This document shows, one piece after another, positions 51,501 through 58,013 of a stretch of DNA of 58,013 nucleotides (positions within the stretch are counted from its first letter, which is position 1; every line of letters starts with the position of its first letter). Source of the stretch: Planctomycetota bacterium (GTDB taxonomy: Bacteria > Planctomycetota > UBA1135 > GCA-002686595); NCBI GenBank assembly GCA_028823345.1, contig JAPKBR010000022.1, positions 1-58,013 on the forward strand, written 5' to 3'. Both the position numbers and the translations under genes were made by a program. Under the pieces are notes generated by a model. It made no database searches and was not told the origin of the DNA. It worked only from the letters and a program-made list of their open reading frames with translations.

Positions 51501-52874
51501 ATGGGAATCCTGATCAAGAACGGCACGATTGTCACTGCCACGCGCACTTTTGTTGGGGACGTATTGACCAGCGAAGGCACGATCGTCGCAGTCGGACCAG
51601 ATCTCGAAGCCGCCGCCAGCGACACCACCATCGACGCCAGCGGTCAGTATGTGTTCCCCGGCGGTGTCGATCCCCACGTGCACATGGAGCTTCCCTTCAT
51701 GGGCACGGTTTCCGCCGACGACTTTGAATCCGGCACCGCTGCAGGAGTCGCTGGAGGTACCACATCCATCATCGACTTTGTGATTCCCGCTCGAAATCAA
51801 GACATGATGGAGGGCTTGGCCGAATGGCACGCCAAAGCCAAGAAATCCGTAGCGGACTATGCCTTTCACATGGCGGTGACCTGGTGGGGCGACCAGAGCG
51901 CCGAGTGGATGCGTCGCTGCGTGGAAGAAGAGGGCATCCCCTCCTTCAAGACTTTCATGGCCTACCGCGGCGCCATTGGTGTGGACGACTTTGAGTTGAT
52001 CAAGGTCATGCGTACGGCCAAGGAGTTGGGCGCCTTGACCACAGTCCACGCGGAACACGGCGACATGGTGGTGCACTTGCAGGACAAGCTGTTCAACGAG
52101 GGGCACACCGGTCCCAAGTACCACGCACGCTCGCGTCCTGCGCCGGTGGAGGCCGAAGCCACCTCCCGTGCAATCATGCTCGCGCGTATGACCAAAGAGC
52201 CCCTCTATATTGTCCATGTGACCACCGCCCAATCGGTGGAAGCCATCGCCGAAGCCCGCAGCCGTGGGCAGAATGTGATGGGCGAGACCTGCCCTCAATA
52301 TCTATTGCTGGACGATTCGGTTTACGACAAACCCGGTTTCGAAGGGGCTGCGGCGGTCATGTCGCCGCCTATCCGCCCCAAGGGGCACCAAGAACCCCTT
52401 TGGGCAGCCCTGCGTTCCGGCACTCTCGAAGTCGTGGCCACCGACCATTGCCCCTTCAACCAAAAAGGCCAAAAGGAAATGGGCAAGGACGACTTTCGCA
52501 AGATCCCCAACGGCGCGGCGGGCATCGAGCACCGCTTGGCGCTGATGTACACCTACGGAGTGTTGGAAGGCAGACTGGACCTGAACCAGTTTGTGGACGT
52601 AACCAGCACGCGCGCGGCCAAGATATTTGGGCTCTACCCTCGCAAGGGTTCGATCACCGTGGGCGCCGATGCGGACCTGGTGATTTGGGATCCCGAAGCC
52701 ACGGGCGAGATCTCAGTCAAAACCCACCACCACAAGGTGGATCGGAACATATTTGAGGGCTTTGCCACCAAGGGCGCGCCGTCCACGGTGGTGGTCAACG
52801 GCCGAGTCCAATTCCAAGATGGCGACCTGCGCGTGACCCGCGGTGCGGGGCGTTACCTAAAGAGGAGCCTCTAG
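51501..52874 (+). CDS. hydA: Dihydropyrimidinase
   Basis: A 457-residue cyclic amidase that opens 5,6-dihydrouracil or dihydrothymine (and hydantoins). The binuclear metal site is visible: HVH at His59/His61 in GGVDPHVHMELPF, the carboxylated Lys150 in PSFKTFMAYRG, further His in TVHAEHGD and YIVHVTTAQS, and Asp in VVATDHCPF. Length matches the dihydropyrimidinase/D-hydantoinase family. The stop is directly followed by the aminotransferase ATG with no gap. The product N-carbamoyl-beta-alanine is the substrate of the upstream gene's enzyme. Confidence 0.94.
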   Translation: MGILIKNGTIVTATRTFVGDVLTSEGTIVAVGPDLEAAASDTTIDASGQYVFPGGVDPHVHMELPFMGTVSADDFESGTAAGVAGGTTSIIDFVIPARNQDMMEGLAEWHAKAKKSVADYAFHMAVTWWGDQSAEWMRRCVEEEGIPSFKTFMAYRGAIGVDDFELIKVMRTAKELGALTTVHAEHGDMVVHLQDKLFNEGHTGPKYHARSRPAPVEAEATSRAIMLARMTKEPLYIVHVTTAQSVEAIAEARSRGQNVMGETCPQYLLLDDSVYDKPGFEGAAAVMSPPIRPKGHQEPLWAALRSGTLEVVATDHCPFNQKGQKEMGKDDFRKIPNGAAGIEHRLALMYTYGVLEGRLDLNQFVDVTSTRAAKIFGLYPRKGSITVGADADLVIWDPEATGEISVKTHHHKVDRNIFEGFATKGAPSTVVVNGRVQFQDGDLRVTRGAGRYLKRSL

Positions 52875-54188
52875 ATGAGCAGCACCGATCCCACCACCGA
52901 AGAGACTCTGCTCAAGCACAAAGAGTTCCTGCTCGGCGCAGTTGCCAACTACTACGCCGATCCCTTGCTCCTGACCGATGGGGACGGCCTGCGGGTCACC
53001 GACCGCGAAGGCCGCACGTATCTCGATTTCTTTGGGGGCATTTTGACCGTGTCCCTTGGTCAATGCAACGAGGACGTGAACTCAGCCGTCAAGGCGCAGC
53101 TCGATCGCATCGGCCATGTGTCCACCCTTTACCCGACCCTGCCGATTGTGGAGCTCGCCGAACGCATGGCCCGCATCACCCCCGGCCGCTTGCAAAAGAG
53201 CATGTTCACCGCCAGCGGCACCGAGGCAGACGAAACGGCAGTGGCCTTGGCCCAGGTTTACACGGGATCCACCGAGCTGATCGCCTTGCGACATGGGTAC
53301 TCCGGTCGTTCGCTCTTAGCCCAGTCCCTCACGGGCCACTCCCAGTGGCGTGCGATCCCCACCCAAGTAGCTGGCATCAAGCACGCCCACGCGCCCTATT
53401 GCTATCGCTGCCCCCTCAAGCTGACCTATCCGTCCTGCGAGGTGGCTTGCGCCACGGACATCGAAGAACTGATCCAAACCACCACCACGGGCAATATTGC
53501 GGGCTTCTTGGCCGAGCCCATTTTGGGCGTGGGCGGTTTTGTGGTGCCTCCCCCCGAGTATTTCTCCATCGCCGTGGACATCATCCGCAAATACGGAGGA
53601 GTCTTTATCTGCGACGAAGTGCAAACCGGTTTCGGACGCACGGGAGGGAAAATGTTTGCCATTGAACATTGGGGCGTGGAGCCCGACGTGATGACCATGG
53701 CCAAGGGCGTGGCCAACGGCATGCCACTGGGCGTGACCATCGCCATCCCCGAGATCGCCGATGCGTTCCAAGCCCTGTCGCTTTCGACCTTTGGGGGCAA
53801 CCCCATATCCAGCGCCGCAGCCAATGCAACCTTGCAAGTGATCGAGGACAACAACCTCGCGGCCAACGCAGAGGTCCAGGGCCTACGCCTTCAAAACGGC
53901 CTCAGGGACCTGCAAAAAAAACATCCCAAGCACCTCGGCGATGTGCGCGGTATGGGCCTGATGCAAGCGATCGAATTTGTCGCCGATGAGCCCGCTGGTG
54001 ACCGCACTCCCAATCCGACCTGCACCGGCCTGGTTTTCGAAGCCGCCAAAGAAGCGGGCTTGCTCGTGGGCAAGGGCGGCCTGTACGGCAATGTTTTGCG
54101 TATCTCCCCGGCACTGACAGTGACCGCCAACGAGATCGACGAAGCCCTCCTTATCCTGGCCAAGGCCTGCGCCCAAATTCCCGCCTAG
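52875..54188 (+). CDS. Class III aminotransferase, probable beta-alanine/pyruvate or glyoxylate type
   Basis: A 437-residue PLP enzyme of the AGXT2/class III omega-aminotransferase group. The internal aldimine Lys277 is in TMAKGVANGMPLG, Asp247 (CDEVQTGFGRTGG) contacts the pyridine nitrogen, and the phosphate-binding TASGTEADE is present. It should move the amino group of beta-alanine (or 3-aminoisobutyrate) to pyruvate or glyoxylate, giving malonate semialdehyde for MmsA. Four Cys in a short stretch (APYCYRCPLKLTYPSCEVAC, residues 173-192) form a possible metal site typical of a subgroup of this family. The preA-like gene follows after 6 bases. Confidence 0.92.
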   Translation: MSSTDPTTEETLLKHKEFLLGAVANYYADPLLLTDGDGLRVTDREGRTYLDFFGGILTVSLGQCNEDVNSAVKAQLDRIGHVSTLYPTLPIVELAERMARITPGRLQKSMFTASGTEADETAVALAQVYTGSTELIALRHGYSGRSLLAQSLTGHSQWRAIPTQVAGIKHAHAPYCYRCPLKLTYPSCEVACATDIEELIQTTTTGNIAGFLAEPILGVGGFVVPPPEYFSIAVDIIRKYGGVFICDEVQTGFGRTGGKMFAIEHWGVEPDVMTMAKGVANGMPLGVTIAIPEIADAFQALSLSTFGGNPISSAAANATLQVIEDNNLAANAEVQGLRLQNGLRDLQKKHPKHLGDVRGMGLMQAIEFVADEPAGDRTPNPTCTGLVFEAAKEAGLLVGKGGLYGNVLRISPALTVTANEIDEALLILAKACAQIPA

Positions 54189-54194
54189 ACCACC

Positions 54195-55295
54195 ATGGCC
54201 GACATCAGCATCACCGTCGATGGCATCCGTTTTGCCAACCCCTTCATCCTGGCCTCTGGCCCTCCGGGTACGAACGGCAAGGTTATCCAGCGCTCATTCG
54301 AATTGGGCTGGGGCGGTATTGTCTGCAAAACCATCAGCCTCGATCACACCCAAGTGCACAACACCGTGCCGCGCTACGCGAAGTGGAGCGACCCCGACGA
54401 TCGCAAGAAAGTGCTTGGGTTCCAGAATATCGAGCTGATCTCCGATCGCCCCTTTGACCTCTGGCTTGATGAACTCACCGCCGCCAAAGAAGCCTATCCC
54501 GACCGGGTCCTGATCGCGTCGATCATGGAGGAGTTGGAAGAGGACAAGTGGATCGAAATCACCGAGCGTGTCCAAGCCACGGGTATCGATGCTCTAGAGC
54601 TAAATCTCTCCTGTCCGCACGGCTTGCCCGAGCGAAAGATGGGCGCCGCCATGGGGCAAGATCCACAAATCGTGGGCCAGGTCACCGGTTGGGTGAAGTC
54701 TGTTTCCAAAGTGCCCGTCTGGGCCAAGATGACCCCCAACATCACCGACATCACCCTGCCCGCCAATGCTGCTGCCAGCGCAGGAGCCGAGGGCATCACC
54801 GCTATCAACACCATCCTCAGCGTAATCGGCCTCAACCTCGACACCATGCGCCCCATGCCCACGGTGGAGGGCTACACGGTCCCCGGTGGTTACTCGGGCC
54901 AAGCCGTGCGCCCCATCGCTCTGCGCCAAGTCATGGAGTGCGCCCGCGCCTGCCCCAAACAATCCATCAGCGGCATGGGCGGCATCGAAAACGCCCTCGA
55001 CGCAGTGCAATTCATGGCGCTTGGCGCGTCCACCGTGCAGATCTGCACCGCAGCCATGTTGCAAGGCTATGAGATGATCGAGAAACTCCGCGAGGACCTC
55101 TCGGACTTCCTCGATTCCAAGAACATGGCCTCACTCCAAGAGCTCATCGGCGTCTCCTTGCCCTACTTTTCAACGCACCACGACTTGGTGGACCGCCAGC
55201 GCCAAGCCAAACGCGAGAAGGCCGGTCAAACCGGCCGCGACAGCATGTGGAAAGGAGATATCAAGTCCGAGACCGAAGGTCTCATTACGGACTGA
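54195..55295 (+). CDS. Dihydropyrimidine dehydrogenase-like flavoprotein (PreA-like, without Fe-S domain)
   Basis: A 366-residue FMN barrel of the dihydroorotate/dihydropyrimidine dehydrogenase family: NPFILASGPPGTNGKVI, LNLSCPHGLPE, WAKMTPNITD, GYSGQAVRPIALR and SGMGGIENALDAVQFM. E. coli PreA is about 411 residues with two [4Fe-4S] motifs at the C-terminus; here the chain ends in a charged tail without cysteines. At the position of the catalytic Cys of mammalian DPD (ACGQDP) it has Met153 (GAAMGQDP). So the electron path and possibly the reaction differ from PreA/DPD. The operon context still points to the pyrimidine/dihydropyrimidine step. No preT partner is seen. Confidence 0.82.
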   Translation: MADISITVDGIRFANPFILASGPPGTNGKVIQRSFELGWGGIVCKTISLDHTQVHNTVPRYAKWSDPDDRKKVLGFQNIELISDRPFDLWLDELTAAKEAYPDRVLIASIMEELEEDKWIEITERVQATGIDALELNLSCPHGLPERKMGAAMGQDPQIVGQVTGWVKSVSKVPVWAKMTPNITDITLPANAAASAGAEGITAINTILSVIGLNLDTMRPMPTVEGYTVPGGYSGQAVRPIALRQVMECARACPKQSISGMGGIENALDAVQFMALGASTVQICTAAMLQGYEMIEKLREDLSDFLDSKNMASLQELIGVSLPYFSTHHDLVDRQRQAKREKAGQTGRDSMWKGDIKSETEGLITD

Positions 55296-55336
55296 GTTGC
55301 GACTCTCCTTGACCAACCGCGCCTGCGTTTAGGACT

Positions 55337-55380
55337 GCGAAGTTCAAGAATCTTCGCTACCGAGTCCACAAGGAGGACTC
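55337..55380. terminator. Possible bidirectional terminator between the convergent operons
   Basis: Two hairpins lie in the 92-base gap: GCGAAG/CTTCGC (55337-55342/55352-55357) and GAGTCC/GGACTC (55362-55367/55375-55380). An alternative pairing joins GGACT (55332-55336) with AGTCC (55363-55367) around the first hairpin. No long T run follows on either strand. Confidence 0.4.
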
Positions 55381-55387
55381 ACGGAAT

Positions 55388-56857
55388 CTAACGATCAGCA
55401 ACGCGCGAAGGGACGCGCCCGCTAGCCTCCATCCCAATCCAGTAGACCGCAACAGAGATCGCGAAACCAACAAACCAGGCGTACTGGTAGAGGTCCGTCC
55501 AAAAGGACTGGCCTTCCAACCCTCTCGCCGCAGCGAGGAAGCCTGGGACGTTGGGAGCTACGCCCAGCACTAGGGCCAGGATCGCGATCATGTTGACGCC
55601 CCCTTCATAGGAATAGGGGCCGTCAGATTGGTACAGCCCCTCCAAATCGAGGTTGGTGCGCCGCACCAGAAAATAGTCCGCGATCACGATTCCTCCGATG
55701 GGGCCCAGCAACGCGGAATAACCAAGCAGCCAAGTGAAAATGTACCCATCGGTGCTCTCGATCAAGTGCCAGGGCATGATCACGACGCCGATTCCAGCGG
55801 TGATCATCGCTCCCATTCGGAAACCCGTACGGCGTGGGGCCAAGTTCATGATCGCATTGGCGGGTGCGACCACGTTGGCGGCGATGTTCGTGGAGAGGGT
55901 CGCGATGGTCAGGGCAAAGAGCGAGATCACTACGGCGAATCCGCCGCCCATGCGTCCGGCTAAGGCCGTGGGGTCGGGGATTGCCTCCCCAAAGATCACA
56001 ACGGTGGCCGAGGTCACAGCCACACCAATGAAGGCAAAGAGGGTCATGAACAGGGGCAAGCCAATCGCCTGGCCAAGCATCTGGTCCTTCTGACTCTTGG
56101 CGTAGCGCGTGAAATCAGGAATGTTCAAAGACAGAGTCGCCCAAAAACCAACCATGCCCGTGAGACCGGGCCAAAAGGCACTCAAGAACTGACCTTCCTT
56201 TTCGCCACCCTCATCAAAAGCCGACTTGGCGGAGAGCATCTCGCCAAAACCGTCTGCTTTGATGTACGCCCAAGCCAGAAGCGCCAGCCCCAGCAAGATC
56301 AAGAACGGCGCAGCCCAGGTCTCCAGCAGGCGGATCGAATCAATTCCGCGCAAGAGAACCGCCACCTGCAAACCCCAAAAGGCGAAGAAGCAAATCAGCT
56401 CGCCCCCGTTGATTCCAAGCCAGGCGATGTCCCCCCCCACCAGCATGTCCCCACCCAAGGCGTTGACCAACTGATAGATCGCGCTGCCCCCGATCCAGGT
56501 TTGGATGCCAAACCAACCGCAGGCGACCAGGCCCCGCAACACCGACGGCACATGGGCACCCACAATTCCAAAACTCGCTCGGGACAGCACGGGGAAAGGC
56601 ACCCCGTACTTGGTACCCGCATGACCGTTCAACAGCATGGGCACCAGCACGATTAGGTTCCCCAGCAGTACCGTGCAAGTCGCCTGCCACCAGTTCATCC
56701 CAAGGTCGATCAATCCCCCCGCCAACATATAGGTCGGCACACAAACCACCATCCCAATCCATAGGGATGCCATGTGATGCACCTTCCAGGTGCGGTCTTC
56801 GGGGGCGGTGGGAGCGAGATCGGCGTTGATCAGACTGGGGTCGGGATTCTTCAGCAT
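55388..56857 (-). CDS. NCS1-family nucleobase/hydantoin permease
   Basis: A 489-residue transporter with twelve membrane helices. The NCS1 features are clear: N-terminal NADLAPTAPEDRTW, SLWIGMVVCVPTYM in helix 1, GVPFPVLSRASFGIVGAHVP, then ACGWFGIQTWIGGSAIYQ with the Trp that stacks on the substrate in Mhp1-type permeases, and NIPDFTRYAKSQ. Members are Na+- or H+-driven symporters for uracil, allantoin, cytosine or hydantoins. It converges with the pyrimidine operon, so uracil, dihydrouracil or hydantoin uptake is likely. The dipeptidase gene lies 179 bases upstream on the same strand. Confidence 0.92.
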   Translation of the reverse strand: MLKNPDPSLINADLAPTAPEDRTWKVHHMASLWIGMVVCVPTYMLAGGLIDLGMNWWQATCTVLLGNLIVLVPMLLNGHAGTKYGVPFPVLSRASFGIVGAHVPSVLRGLVACGWFGIQTWIGGSAIYQLVNALGGDMLVGGDIAWLGINGGELICFFAFWGLQVAVLLRGIDSIRLLETWAAPFLILLGLALLAWAYIKADGFGEMLSAKSAFDEGGEKEGQFLSAFWPGLTGMVGFWATLSLNIPDFTRYAKSQKDQMLGQAIGLPLFMTLFAFIGVAVTSATVVIFGEAIPDPTALAGRMGGGFAVVISLFALTIATLSTNIAANVVAPANAIMNLAPRRTGFRMGAMITAGIGVVIMPWHLIESTDGYIFTWLLGYSALLGPIGGIVIADYFLVRRTNLDLEGLYQSDGPYSYEGGVNMIAILALVLGVAPNVPGFLAAARGLEGQSFWTDLYQYAWFVGFAISVAVYWIGMEASGRVPSRVADR

Positions 56858-57036
56858 GAACGTCCCAGCCTAACGCTTAGGGAGTCGATCTCAAGCCGCC
56901 GAAGGACCCTATTCTGATTGGGAATGGCAGGGAGTGAGGCAGGACGCATGGCGCCCTTCAATCCAAATCTTCGTCGCCTTCCCCGGTGGCATAGCCGAGG
57001 GGAAACGTTGGGATCAAGACCCTCTAGGGGAGCACT

Positions 57037-58013
57037 TCACGAAACCTTGGGGCACTCAAGGGCTTGCAAACTCGCCTCCGCTGCCCTTGTTCCAGGTCCT
57101 GTAGCCTCCGCCAGCACTCGCTGGGAATTGCTGAACAGGATCTTAGTGATGTCCGCCCGATTCAATCCGCGGGCTGCAAGCCCCACCGCCAGCGCTTGGT
57201 AACAAGCGGCACTGGAAAGCTGATCAGGTGTGCATTCAATGCCGTCAAAGTCCGAGCCAATACCCACATGATCGATGCCCGCCACTTCCACCCCGTGACA
57301 AATGTGATCCAGAACACGGTCCAGGGGCAAGGGCTTTACCTGGGATTGCAGCCATTCAGCCTGTTGCAGAAAAGTGTCAGTAGGATTGAAGCCGCTGATC
57401 GATTGATACTCTTTCGTCTCTCGCAAGCGTGACTCGGTGGCGCGCGCTTGTGCGTCGAGGAACGGCGTGCAGAAGACAATGCCCAGAACACCCCTGTTTT
57501 GCGCAAGCACTTTCATCTGAGCATCACGCAGGTTGCGTGGATGGTCATGAAGGGCATAGCAACCCGAGTGGCTCACAAGGACCGGCGCGCTGCTGACTTC
57601 AAGCGCGTCGTAGAAACTCTGCTCGCCTGCGTGGGACAAGTCCACCAACATGCCCAAGCGATTCATGGTCTGAACAACCTCACGGCCAAAGGAGGAAAGC
57701 CCCGCGGGGGTATTCGGGCCGGCCCCGTCCCGACACGAACGGATCCAGTCCAAGTGATTGTTCCAGACCAAGGTCATCACGCGCACCCCGCGTTCAAAGA
57801 ACCACTCGAGGTTTTCTAAACTGCCCTCGATGGAATGGCCCCCTTCGATGCCAAACAATGCGCCGATCTGCCCCGCTTCACGGGCCTCTGTAAGGTGTTG
57901 ATGATTGCCGACCCAGCGCACTTGATCGGGATGACGCCCCAACAGTTGATGGCCGCGGGCCAAGAGGTGCTTGGTGCGTTCGCGGGCGCCAAGCTGCCCA
58001 GGCTCCAGGTGCA
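57037..58013 (-). CDS. Membrane-dipeptidase-type (M19) peptidase, partial
   Basis: The frame is open to the right edge, so about the first quarter is missing; 325 residues are visible. Peptidase family M19 motifs are present: GIEGGHSIEGSLENL, VRVMTLVWNNHLDW, GMLVDLSHAGEQSFYDAL, PVLVSHSGCYALHDHPRN and HVGIGSDFDGIE, which include the bridging Glu and His zinc ligands; the N-terminal HxD would be outside the window. The family cleaves dipeptides and some cyclic or N-acyl amino acids. The TTG at 57963 is internal, as coding sequence continues upstream of it (LEPGQLGARERTKHL). Beside an NCS1 permease and a pyrimidine pathway, a role on a related cyclic amide is possible. Confidence 0.9.
   Translation of the reverse strand, partial: HLEPGQLGARERTKHLLARGHQLLGRHPDQVRWVGNHQHLTEAREAGQIGALFGIEGGHSIEGSLENLEWFFERGVRVMTLVWNNHLDWIRSCRDGAGPNTPAGLSSFGREVVQTMNRLGMLVDLSHAGEQSFYDALEVSSAPVLVSHSGCYALHDHPRNLRDAQMKVLAQNRGVLGIVFCTPFLDAQARATESRLRETKEYQSISGFNPTDTFLQQAEWLQSQVKPLPLDRVLDHICHGVEVAGIDHVGIGSDFDGIECTPDQLSSAACYQALAVGLAARGLNRADITKILFSNSQRVLAEATGPGTRAAEASLQALECPKVS

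Noticed and set aside
56979-57004. Hairpin TTCCCC/GGGGAA between the dipeptidase and permease genes as a terminator
   Set aside because: Short stem with no T run on the minus strand; too weak to call.

Overview
This 58 kb window is GC-rich, tightly packed bacterial DNA. No plasmid, phage, insertion-sequence or CRISPR signature was seen. A planctomycete-like marine bacterium (Planctomycetota or a close relative) is the best guess. The hints are sulfatase genes, an ASPIC/UnbV-FG-GAP lipoprotein beside TPR proteins, ECF sigma factors with N-terminal extensions, a CHAT-TPR protein behind an ECF sigma factor, prepilin-like secretion proteins, and outer-membrane functions (DUF481 barrel, LptB). This is a judgement from gene content, not a database match.

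Layout. (1) 1-1.6 kb, plus strand: the basic tail of an unidentified protein, an ISC-type ferredoxin and ispH, each overlapping the next. (2) 1.7-12 kb, minus strand: one run of eleven close or overlapping genes: thiolase, 3-hydroxyacyl-CoA dehydrogenase, acyl-CoA dehydrogenase, MeaB-like GTPase, a split B12-dependent acyl-CoA mutase, a small HTH protein, a second acyl-CoA dehydrogenase, an MBL hydrolase, a BtuF-like binding protein and a DUF481 barrel. It ends at a hairpin terminator shared with ispH. Active-site residues of the mutase (Phe82, Gln199) match isobutyryl-CoA mutase rather than methylmalonyl-CoA mutase, which fits the butyryl-CoA beta-oxidation genes upstream. (3) 12-16.4 kb, plus: ECF sigma, zinc-type anti-sigma and CHAT-TPR genes joined by 4-base overlaps, behind a leader that can fold over the ribosome binding site. 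(4) 16.7-22.8 kb: a secreted unknown, a membrane protein overlapping a methyltransferase-kinase fusion, and a FadE-type dehydrogenase. (5) 23-30.4 kb: three prepilin-like proteins (one with a lysine-rich repeat tail), a HEAT-repeat protein, a HAMP-like membrane protein, a histidine kinase and a response regulator. (6) 30.4-33.5 kb: a 500-base non-coding stretch with two DnaA-box-like sites, then lptB and etfB-etfA. (7) 33.5-43.5 kb, minus: an operon of TPR lipoprotein, ASPIC/UnbV lipoprotein, GT-C/TPR membrane protein and alkaline-phosphatase-superfamily lipoprotein, then XdhC, tRNA-Val(CAC), a sulfatase and an ECF sigma factor. (8) 43.6-49 kb: ligA, cdd, a DUF669 protein, a short gene with an in-frame UGA, and a GT-C membrane protein. 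(9) 49.2-58 kb: a five-gene reductive pyrimidine-degradation operon, facing an NCS1 permease and a truncated dipeptidase gene.

The most interesting item is at 47152-47307. It is a 51-codon reading frame with an in-frame UGA directly after a Cys codon, between two hydrophobic helices. The UGA is followed by a stem-loop with a bulged U and a GU-containing loop. The spacing from bulge to GU equals that of the E. coli fdhF SECIS. It is a candidate tiny membrane selenoprotein that ordinary gene callers would miss.
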